A stretch of DNA of 5,081 bases from Flavobacteriaceae bacterium (GTDB lineage Bacteria > Bacteroidota > Bacteroidia > Flavobacteriales > Flavobacteriaceae). The stretch lies in NCBI GenBank assembly GCA_002711185.1, contig PAHL01000043.1:7236-12316 (forward strand), written 5' to 3'. Each line of letters begins with the position of its first letter. The first letter of the stretch is position 1. Under the pieces are notes generated by a model. The model did no database searches, was not told where the DNA came from, and saw nothing but the letters and a program-made list of their open reading frames with translations. This document shows, piece after piece, positions 1 to 5,081 of this stretch. The translations under genes were made by a program, and so were the position numbers.

Positions 1-528
1 ATTAAAAATTATATTAAATTATTGGATGATTTTGATCCTCTTAGGTCTGGGATCAAGTCACTAATTAAAAATTCTATACATAAATGGGAATCCTATAATT
101 TAGAATTTAATTCAAGGCCTCAATCAAAATTTACATACAAAATAAACGGGCTGATTGGTGGATTTTATCAAAATGGTAAAAGAAAAAGCTTATCTGCTGA
201 ATTAGGTTATCGAATTCAACCTTATGTTAGCTTTAACTCAATTTTAAATTATAATTCAATTAAATTAGAGAGTCCTTGGAACAATTCTCGTTTTTGGATT
301 ATAGGATCAAAATTAGATTTTACACTTACCAACAAATTATTTTTTTCTAATCTTTATCAATATAACGAACAGTTTAACTTATGGAATTTTAATTCAAGAC
401 TTCAATGGAGGTATAAACCAGCTTCAGATTTATTCATAGTTTTTAATAGTAATGAAGCAGTTATCCCAAACAAGATTCAATCTTGGAGCATTAATTTTAA
501 ATTGAATTTTTGGTTAAATTTAAACTAA
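1..528 (+). CDS. DUF5916-like outer-membrane beta-barrel protein, C-terminal fragment
   Basis: The reading frame is open from the first base (ATT codon) to a TAA at 526-528, so this is the last 175 codons of a gene that begins outside the window. A TTG at 22 could be read as a start, but nothing supports it. The sequence alternates polar and aromatic/hydrophobic residues in many short strands (for example LGYRIQPYVSFNSILNYNS, then FTLTNKLFFSNLYQYN) and ends in a strand rich in F, W and L, as outer-membrane barrels do. The segment WRYKPASDLFIVFNSNE resembles the conserved end of the DUF5916 family, in which a family-9 carbohydrate-binding-like N-terminal domain precedes a barrel in Bacteroidetes. 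That family assignment is from memory of its motifs, and the N-terminal domain is not visible here. Its substrate or role is unknown. It has no apparent functional link to the his operon. Confidence 0.72.
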   Translation: MKNYIKLLDDFDPLRSGIKSLIKNSIHKWESYNLEFNSRPQSKFTYKINGLIGGFYQNGKRKSLSAELGYRIQPYVSFNSILNYNSIKLESPWNNSRFWIIGSKLDFTLTNKLFFSNLYQYNEQFNLWNFNSRLQWRYKPASDLFIVFNSNEAVIPNKIQSWSINFKLNFWLNLN

Positions 529-564
529 TTGTAATTATTTTATTAGATCTAATCCTTTGAAAAA

Positions 565-1209
565 ATGAAAAATGATATTTTATATTTAATTCTCATATTT
601 AGTTTTTCGGCTAAATCTCAGATGAATTTTAAATCTGAAGTTAATGCAATTCAAGAAAAAAATAAACATTTAATAAAAACTGAAAATAAGCATGTTGTTT
701 TCACAGGTAGCTCCAGTATTAGAATTTGGGAAAATCTATTTGAAATATTTAAGGATTCTACAATTGTAAATACAGGTTTTGGTGGATCAAAAGCATCTGA
801 TTTGCTCTATTATATAGATGAATTGGTTATAAATTTTAATCCAAAAAAAGTAGTTATATATGAAGGTGATAATGATATTAACTCAGGACAAGAAATAAAC
901 TTTATATATAAAAATATTTTAAAAATAATTGAGAGGATTAAGGATAAAAATGATAAAATTAAAATAATACTTATTTCAGCTAAACCTAGTATTTCAAGAT
1001 GGCATCTAAGAGACAAGTATATTCAGCTGAACCAAAAATATAGAGAATTAGCAAATAAATCAGATTTCATAGAGTTTGCTGATACTTGGTCTGCTATGGT
1101 TGAAAATGGAGTTTTAAAGAAAGATATTTTTATTGAAGACGGTTTACATCTTAACGAAAAGGGATATGAAATATGGGAAAAAACTCTAAAAAAGGTTTTT
1201 TATAAATAA
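565..1209 (+). CDS. secreted SGNH/GDSL-family hydrolase
   Basis: This 214-residue protein has the blocks of the SGNH hydrolase superfamily (Lipase_GDSL_2 type). Block I is FTGSSS at 46-51, with S50 the likely nucleophile. Block II is NTGFGGS at 69-75, supplying an oxyanion-hole glycine. Block III is GDND at 101-104, with N103. Block V is DGLH at 192-195, giving the catalytic Asp and His. All four catalytic-type residues are present, so it should be an active esterase, lipase or carbohydrate deacetylase; the substrate cannot be told. The first 18 residues form a short hydrophobic signal peptide (LYLILIFSFS) ending in AKS, with cleavage expected before Q19, so the enzyme is probably periplasmic or exported. 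ATG 565 is chosen because it starts this signal peptide. It lies 36 bases after the barrel gene, so co-transcription is possible. No GC-rich terminator follows it, and the his promoter begins 5 bases after its stop codon. Confidence 0.85.
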   Translation: MKNDILYLILIFSFSAKSQMNFKSEVNAIQEKNKHLIKTENKHVVFTGSSSIRIWENLFEIFKDSTIVNTGFGGSKASDLLYYIDELVINFNPKKVVIYEGDNDINSGQEINFIYKNILKIIERIKDKNDKIKIILISAKPSISRWHLRDKYIQLNQKYRELANKSDFIEFADTWSAMVENGVLKKDIFIEDGLHLNEKGYEIWEKTLKKVFYK

Positions 1210-1214
1210 AATAC

Positions 1215-1244
1215 TTGCATTTAAAAATTTTCAATATATATTTG
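1215..1244 (+). promoter_or_regulatory. Bacteroidetes-type promoter of the his operon
   Basis: TTG at 1215-1217 and TATATTTG at 1237-1244 match the -33 (TTG/TTTG) and -7 (TAnnTTTG) elements of the Bacteroidetes primary sigma factor, separated by 19 bases, which is within the usual range. It is the only exact -7 match I noticed in the control region, and it lies directly upstream of the leader peptide and attenuator. Transcription should start a few bases after 1244, roughly 1247-1251, which is at or just before the leader GTG at 1251. The start site is inferred from the box position, not measured. Confidence 0.7.
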
Positions 1245-1250
1245 TGCTTC

Positions 1251-1307
1251 GTGAAAAAAATAAATTTACATAACCATCATTACCTATTCGACTCAATCGA
1301 GTTGTAA
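1251..1307 (+). CDS. hisL: his operon leader peptide (histidine-sensing)
   Basis: An 18-codon reading frame runs from GTG 1251 to TAA 1305-1307 and encodes MKKINLHNHHYLFDSIEL. Three of four consecutive codons (7, 9 and 10; CAT at 1269, 1275 and 1278) are histidine, a density far above average protein composition. It sits just after a promoter and before a terminator upstream of hisG, which is the defining layout of a histidine attenuation leader. The basic M-K-K start is typical of leader peptides. There is no in-frame ATG and no Shine-Dalgarno sequence. The predicted transcription start lies within about 4 bases of the GTG, so translation may be leaderless. The last seven codons form the first RNA hairpin of the attenuator. 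The peptide itself probably has no function beyond ribosome stalling when charged tRNA-His is scarce. The symbol hisL is by analogy to enteric bacteria. Confidence 0.8.
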   Translation: MKKINLHNHHYLFDSIEL

Positions 1308-1336
1308 TATGTTGTTATATAAATTAAACTATTACT

Positions 1337-1368
1337 AGCCCGTTTGAAAATATCAAACGGGCTTTTTT
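1337..1368 (+). terminator. intrinsic terminator of the his attenuator
   Basis: AGCCCGTTTGA (1337-1347) and TCAAACGGGCT (1353-1363) form a perfect 11-pair stem with a 5-base AAATA loop, followed by a T run to 1368. It is by far the most GC-rich hairpin in an AT-rich region. It lies 129 bases after the stop of the upstream hydrolase gene, on the far side of the his promoter and leader, and 13 bases before the hisG start. It therefore acts on transcripts entering hisG rather than as a simple end for the hydrolase gene, although read-through from that gene would also stop here. Confidence 0.92.
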
Positions 1369-1381
1369 AATTTAAAGCATT

Positions 1382-2233
1382 ATGATAAAAATAGCAATTC
1401 AAAAATCAGGAAGATTAAATGAAGGGTCATTAGATCTGTTAAAAAATTGTGGAGTTAATTTGAATAATGGAAAGGACCAGTTAAAAGCCTTGTCAACAAA
1501 CTTTCCGATTGAGGTCTTTTTTTTAAGAAACAGTGATATTCCAAATTATTTGAGAGATGGGATTGTAGATCTTGCAATAATTGGTGAGAATCTGCTGATA
1601 GAAAAAGATTTGAAACTCCCAATCTTAGAAAAGTTAGATTTTGCAAAATGCAGAGTTTCAATTGCAGTTCCAAGAGAATTTAAATATAAAAAAATAAGTG
1701 ACTTAAATGGAATAAAAATAGCGACTTCATATCCTAACACTATTAAATCTTTTTTGGAGAAAAAAAATATTAATGCTAGTCTTCATATAATCAATGGCTC
1801 GGTTGAGATTGCTCCAAATATTGGTTTAGCAGATGCAATATGCGACCTTGTTTCAAGTGGAAGTACTTTATTTAAAAATAATTTGAAAGAAATAATAAAA
1901 ATAAATAGCTCAGAAGCTGTTCTAGTGAAATCTTTAACAGCAAGTAAATCAAAAGTAGATATAATTAATAAGCTCAGATTCAGAATAAGATCTGTTTTAA
2001 AAGCTAAAAAATCGAGATATATTTTATTAAATGCTCCTAACAGTAAAATTAAATCCATCTCCAAGATTCTTCCTGTCTTAAAAAGTCCTACTGTTTTACC
2101 ATTAGCAAAAGATGGTTGGAGCTCACTTCATTCTGTAATAAATGCGGATAAGTTTTGGGAGGTAATAGATAGGCTAAAGGAAGAAGGTGCAGAAGATATT
2201 TTAGTTTGTCCAATTGAAAAAATGGTTCTATGA
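1382..2233 (+). CDS. hisG: ATP phosphoribosyltransferase, long form
   Basis: HisG catalyses the first step of histidine synthesis in the cytoplasm, joining ATP and PRPP to give phosphoribosyl-ATP. Family motifs are present: KSGRL at 8-12, ATSYPN at 114-119, NGSVEIAP at 138-145, and the PRPP-binding loop DLVSSGSTL at 155-163. At 283 residues it is the long form. The part after about residue 208, ending in EEGAEDILVCPIEKMVL, is the ACT-like C-terminal domain that binds histidine for feedback inhibition in long-form enzymes. It therefore should work as a homohexamer without HisZ. ATG 1382 is the natural start, since the strand beginning IKIAIQKSG follows at once; no Shine-Dalgarno sequence is seen. 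Its TGA overlaps the hisD ATG by 4 bases (ATGA at 2230-2233). It is first in the operon, directly behind the attenuator, so its transcription should respond to histidine supply. Confidence 0.97.
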   Translation: MIKIAIQKSGRLNEGSLDLLKNCGVNLNNGKDQLKALSTNFPIEVFFLRNSDIPNYLRDGIVDLAIIGENLLIEKDLKLPILEKLDFAKCRVSIAVPREFKYKKISDLNGIKIATSYPNTIKSFLEKKNINASLHIINGSVEIAPNIGLADAICDLVSSGSTLFKNNLKEIIKINSSEAVLVKSLTASKSKVDIINKLRFRIRSVLKAKKSRYILLNAPNSKIKSISKILPVLKSPTVLPLAKDGWSSLHSVINADKFWEVIDRLKEEGAEDILVCPIEKMVL

Positions 2234-3522
2234 TTAAAAAAATAATAAATCCACCTGAAAAAAAGTGGGAAAAGATAAATACTCGGCCGAATTATTCATC
2301 TCATGTTGTTGAAAATACTATAATAGAAATTTTTGAATCAGTCAGAAAAAGTGGAGATAAGGCACTTACTAAATATGCTGAAAAATATGAAGGTGTTAAA
2401 CTAAAAAAAATAATTGTCAAACAAGAAGAGATTGATAACTCTAAAAACTTTATATCTAAAAGTTTAAAAGACTCTATAAAAATTGCAAAAAAGAATATCG
2501 AGAAGTTTCATATATCGCAAAAATCAAAATCAGATCACATAATAATTGAAAAAGGAGTTGAATGTTGGCAAGAAAAACGTCCAATTGAAAAAGTTGGTTT
2601 ATATATTCCAGGAGGTTCAGCTCCATTATTTTCAACTATTTTAATGTTAGCTATTCCTGCAAAGATTGCTGGGTGTGATGAAATAATTATTTGCACTCCT
2701 CCTAACCCAAAAGGTGAAATACCCCCAGTTATTTTATACACTTGCTATTTATGTGGCATTTCGAAAATTTATAAAGTTGGAGGTGCTCAAGCAATTGCTG
2801 CAATGACTTTTGGAACTGAATCAATTCCAGGCGTGTATAAAATTTTTGGGCCCGGAAACCAATATGTTACTTCTGCAAAACAATATGCAACTAAGTTTAA
2901 AATATCTATTGATTTACCTGCAGGACCCAGTGAACTTTTAATTTATGCGGATGAAACTGCTATTCCAAAGTATGTTGCATCTGATTTTCTTTCACAAACC
3001 GAACATGGACCAGACAGCCAGGTAATTTTAGTCACAACAAATGAAAAAATTATTAATCCTATTATCAAAGAAATAAAAAGACAAATTAGTTATTTAAATA
3101 AAAAAGAATTTATCAGAAAATCTATTCAAAATTCTAAAATAATTTATTTTGATTTAAGAGAAAGAGCAGTAAAATATATTAATGATTATGCCCCTGAACA
3201 CTATATCATTTGTAGTAAGGAGGAAGAATATTTTATTCAAAATTTAAAAAATGCAGGATCTGTTTTTATTGGGAATTATTCTTGTGAAAGTATAGGAGAC
3301 TATGCCTCTGGAACAAACCATACTTTACCTACAAATGGATACGCGAAACAATATAGTGGAGTTAATTTAGACAGTTTTTTAAAACAAATCAGCTTTCAGA
3401 AAATAACAGCGGAAGGTATAAGGAAAATTGGACCTGCGGTGGAAATTATGTCTATTGCTGAGGGTCTTGATGCGCATAAAAATTCAATAACAATTAGATT
3501 AAAAGATCTTAAAAATGAGTAA
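2230..3522 (+). CDS. hisD: histidinol dehydrogenase
   Basis: HisD carries out the last two steps of the pathway, oxidising histidinol to histidinal and then histidine with two NAD+, as a zinc-dependent cytoplasmic homodimer. The 430 residues match the usual length (434 in E. coli). The zinc ligands are visible as Q256 and H259 (in FLSQTEHGPDSQ), D357 (in GDYASGTNHTLPT) and H416 (in EGLDAH). The catalytic Glu-His pair is E323-H324 in APEH. All six sit exactly three positions before their E. coli counterparts. Further signatures are PGGSAPLFST at 127-136, VGGAQAIAA at 183-191, FGPGN at 206-210 and DLPAGPSE at 228-235. It looks intact. It overlaps hisG by 4 bases and hisC by 8, so translation is probably coupled across the operon. 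Confidence 0.98.
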   Translation: MIKKIINPPEKKWEKINTRPNYSSHVVENTIIEIFESVRKSGDKALTKYAEKYEGVKLKKIIVKQEEIDNSKNFISKSLKDSIKIAKKNIEKFHISQKSKSDHIIIEKGVECWQEKRPIEKVGLYIPGGSAPLFSTILMLAIPAKIAGCDEIIICTPPNPKGEIPPVILYTCYLCGISKIYKVGGAQAIAAMTFGTESIPGVYKIFGPGNQYVTSAKQYATKFKISIDLPAGPSELLIYADETAIPKYVASDFLSQTEHGPDSQVILVTTNEKIINPIIKEIKRQISYLNKKEFIRKSIQNSKIIYFDLRERAVKYINDYAPEHYIICSKEEEYFIQNLKNAGSVFIGNYSCESIGDYASGTNHTLPTNGYAKQYSGVNLDSFLKQISFQKITAEGIRKIGPAVEIMSIAEGLDAHKNSITIRLKDLKNE

Positions 3523-4567
3523 AATAAATATTAAAGACTTAGCAAGAAAAGTAATTAATGATCTCAAACCATATAAAACTGCTAGGGATGAATATGTTGA
3601 AAATGGGAATAAAATGATCCTATTGGATGCTAATGAAAATCCTTTTCAAACTGAATTTAATAGGTATCCTGATCCAAATCAAATATCCTTAAAAAATAGT
3701 ATTTCAAAAATAAAAGCTATTTCTAATTCTAAAATATTTTTGAGTAATGGAAGTAATGAGGTATTTAGTCTCTTGATGCAGATATTTTGTGAGCCTGGTT
3801 TAGATAATATAATTATTTTCCCTCCAACATTTGGTATGTATGAAATATCGGCAAAAATTAATGGTATAAACATTAATAAAATTCCTTTGAATAGAGATTT
3901 TGATTTTGATACAGATATAGTAAATATTATAAATAGTTTTAATAGTAAAATTATGTTCATCCCATACCCAAATAATCCTACTGGTAATTGCTTTTCTGAA
4001 AGTCATGTAGAAATGATCATCAAGAAATTTAATGGTTTAGTAGTTTTAGATGAGGCATATGTTGAGTTTTCAGAGGATAAAAGTTTTTTGCCACGAATTG
4101 AAAAATATAAGAATTTAGTTATTACGCAGACCTTTTCAAAAGCTCAAGGGATGGCAGGTATAAGACTTGGTATGACATTTGCAAATGAGGAGATAATCGA
4201 AATGTTAAATAAAATTAGGGCTCCTTACAATATAAATTCTTTGACTCAAAGAACTGCACTTTTAAAGCTTAAAAATCAAGAAGAAGTAAAAAAAGAAGCC
4301 AAAATTATTTTAAGAGAAAAGGACAGATTGATTGGTCATTTGAAAGAATTTAATTTTATACAAAAAGTTTTTCCATCTGATGCAAATTTCATTTTAATAC
4401 GTGTTGATAATTCATCAAAAAGATATAATCAATTAATTAAAATGAATATTGTAGTCAGGAATACATCTAATCAATTTGGATGTGAAAATACACTTCGAAT
4501 TACTGTGGGTTTAAAAAGTGAAAATGATAAGCTAATCAACGCTTTAAAAAAAATAAATGAATTATGA
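3515..4567 (+). CDS. hisC: histidinol-phosphate aminotransferase
   Basis: HisC is a PLP-dependent class I/II aminotransferase that transfers an amino group from glutamate to imidazole-acetol phosphate, giving histidinol phosphate. At 350 residues it has typical length. Visible motifs are DANENPF at 38-44 and RYPDP at 50-54 (substrate recognition), SNGSNE at 77-82 (cofactor phosphate region), YPNNPTGN at 151-158 with N154 near the PLP ring, LDEAYVEF at 178-185 with D179 binding the pyridine nitrogen, and TFSKAQGMAGIRLG at 206-219 with K209 as the Schiff-base lysine and R217 contacting phosphate. R328 in LRITVG is the expected carboxylate/phosphate-binding arginine. ATG 3515 lies inside the end of hisD (8-base overlap) and no later start fits as well. 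Its TGA overlaps the hisB start, so the operon continues without a gap. Confidence 0.97.
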   Translation: MSKINIKDLARKVINDLKPYKTARDEYVENGNKMILLDANENPFQTEFNRYPDPNQISLKNSISKIKAISNSKIFLSNGSNEVFSLLMQIFCEPGLDNIIIFPPTFGMYEISAKINGININKIPLNRDFDFDTDIVNIINSFNSKIMFIPYPNNPTGNCFSESHVEMIIKKFNGLVVLDEAYVEFSEDKSFLPRIEKYKNLVITQTFSKAQGMAGIRLGMTFANEEIIEMLNKIRAPYNINSLTQRTALLKLKNQEEVKKEAKIILREKDRLIGHLKEFNFIQKVFPSDANFILIRVDNSSKRYNQLIKMNIVVRNTSNQFGCENTLRITVGLKSENDKLINALKKINEL

Positions 4568-5081
4568 TGAAAAAAATTTTATTTGTTGATCGCGATGGCA
4601 CATTAATAATTGAACCTAAAGACAAACAAATTGACAGTTTTGATAAACTAGTTTTCTACCCAGAGGTCATTACTTATTTACGTAAAATATCTTTAGAATT
4701 CGATTATGAATTAGTATTAGTAACAAATCAAGATGGTCTTGGAACTAATAGTTTTCCTGAGGACACCTTTTGGCCTACTCACAATTTAATGCTTAAAATT
4801 TTTAACAGTGAGGGAATTATTTTTTCTGATATACTTATAGATAAAAGTTTACCCAAAGAAAATGCGCCAACAAGAAAGCCTAGAACTGGTTTGTTGAAGA
4901 AATATATCAAAAATTCAAACTATGACTTGAAAAACTCATTTGTAATTGGTGATAGAGATTCAGATATGATTCTTGCAAAAAATCTCGGATCTAAGGGAAT
5001 ATATATTAATATTGAGAATAATAAAAATGCCCATCAATCTGATGCTGAGTCTTCGATTGCATTAAAATCTAATAGTTGGGA
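4564..5081 (+). CDS. hisB: bifunctional HisB, N-terminal histidinol-phosphatase domain (cut by window end)
   Basis: The frame starts at ATGATG (4564-4569) and stays open to the last base, giving 172 codons. The sequence aligns without gaps, through the motifs, with the phosphatase half of E. coli HisB. This HAD-superfamily domain removes phosphate from histidinol phosphate. HAD motif I is DRDGT at 9-13 (nucleophile D9, acid/base D11), followed by TNQDGLG at 54-60, RKP at 104-106 (motif III lysine region) and GDRDSD at 129-134 (motif IV, D130 and D134). The visible part stops near the end of the phosphatase, and the imidazoleglycerol-phosphate dehydratase domain is expected to follow but is not seen. 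Its presence is inferred from the bifunctional-type N-terminus. The four zinc ligands of the E. coli enzyme (C93, H95, C101, C103) are replaced by D93, S95, A101 and T103. Either ATG may start it: the first overlaps hisC by 4 bases, the second by 1. Confidence 0.94.
   Translation, partial: MMKKILFVDRDGTLIIEPKDKQIDSFDKLVFYPEVITYLRKISLEFDYELVLVTNQDGLGTNSFPEDTFWPTHNLMLKIFNSEGIIFSDILIDKSLPKENAPTRKPRTGLLKKYIKNSNYDLKNSFVIGDRDSDMILAKNLGSKGIYINIENNKNAHQSDAESSIALKSNSW

Larger units (their letters stand above)
1251..1368 (+). promoter_or_regulatory. histidine-responsive transcription attenuator (leader RNA)
   Basis: The leader RNA can fold in competing ways. Hairpin 1 pairs CGACUC (1289-1294) with GAGUUG (1299-1304), six pairs with one G-U and an AAUC loop. 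An alternative stem pairs GUUGUAAUA (1301-1309) with UAUUAC-U-AGC (1330-1339), with U1336 bulged and one G-U pair. It uses the 3' arm of hairpin 1 and three bases of the terminator's 5' arm (1337-1339). The terminator is at 1337-1363. A ribosome stalled at His codons 9-10 would reach about 1289-1292 and open hairpin 1, freeing 1301-1309 to form the alternative stem. A ribosome completing the peptide would cover 1301-1309 and let the terminator form. The leader codons and terminator are direct observations. The antiterminator pairing is inferred by hand, and it blocks only the base of the terminator, so the true alternative fold may differ. Confidence 0.7.

Noticed and set aside
22..24. TTG at 22 as the true start of a small barrel protein.
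   Set aside because: The frame is open upstream to the window edge and the product looks like the end of a larger barrel, so it is treated as a fragment.
542..553. Perfect 12-base palindrome ATTAGATCTAAT between the barrel and hydrolase genes, considered as an operator or terminator.
   Set aside because: A 12-base palindrome is expected about once by chance in 5 kb of AT-rich DNA. It has no GC-rich stem or T run and no second copy I could see.
1188..1201. AAAAAAGGTTTTTT at the end of the hydrolase gene, considered as its terminator.
   Set aside because: The stem would be only A-T pairs with a two-base loop, too weak and sterically poor. It is coding sequence for the KKVFYK tail.
1244..1273. 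Alternative short frame from GTG 1244, in a different frame from the His codons.
   Set aside because: It begins inside the -7 box, contains no His codons and stops at 1271-1273. It has no features of a leader peptide.
2535..2741. Minus-strand open frame of 68 codons opposite hisD, and similar frames opposite hisG and hisC.
   Set aside because: They lie wholly inside strongly supported his genes, have no recognisable motifs or promoter, and are expected shadows of AT-rich coding sequence.

Overview
The window is very AT-rich (roughly 30% GC by eye), and everything in it reads on the + strand. The gene set and signals point to a Bacteroidetes member, most likely a Flavobacteriia-type bacterium. 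The reasons are: a DUF5916-type outer-membrane barrel at the left edge, an exact TAnnTTTG promoter box, no Shine-Dalgarno sequences, the gene order hisG-hisD-hisC-hisB, and a HisB phosphatase domain without zinc ligands. Species cannot be named from the sequence alone.

Layout: positions 1-528 hold the C-terminal end of a large outer-membrane beta-barrel protein (DUF5916-like) that starts outside the window. Positions 565-1209 encode a secreted SGNH/GDSL-family hydrolase of unknown substrate. Positions 1210-1381 (172 bases) form a compact control region. It holds a Bacteroidetes-type promoter, an 18-codon GTG-started leader peptide carrying His-Asn-His-His, competing RNA hairpins and a strong intrinsic terminator just before hisG. 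From 1382 to the right edge runs a tightly packed histidine biosynthesis operon: hisG (ATP phosphoribosyltransferase, long form), hisD (histidinol dehydrogenase), hisC (histidinol-phosphate aminotransferase) and the start of hisB (histidinol-phosphatase / imidazoleglycerol-phosphate dehydratase), which is cut by the window end.

How it works together: HisG makes the first committed intermediate. HisB (both halves), HisC and HisD carry out the late steps from imidazoleglycerol phosphate to histidine. The remaining genes (hisH, hisA, hisF, hisI/E) are expected downstream but are not in the window. The genes overlap by 4, 8 and 4 (or 1) bases, so translational coupling is likely. The leader region looks like a complete transcription attenuator that would sense charged tRNA-His, adding genetic control to the probable feedback inhibition of long-form HisG. 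The most notable points are this attenuator, its leader peptide beginning almost at the predicted transcription start (a probable leaderless GTG start), and the loss of all four zinc-binding residues in the HisB phosphatase domain. I found no mobile elements, tRNA or rRNA genes, or CRISPR arrays.
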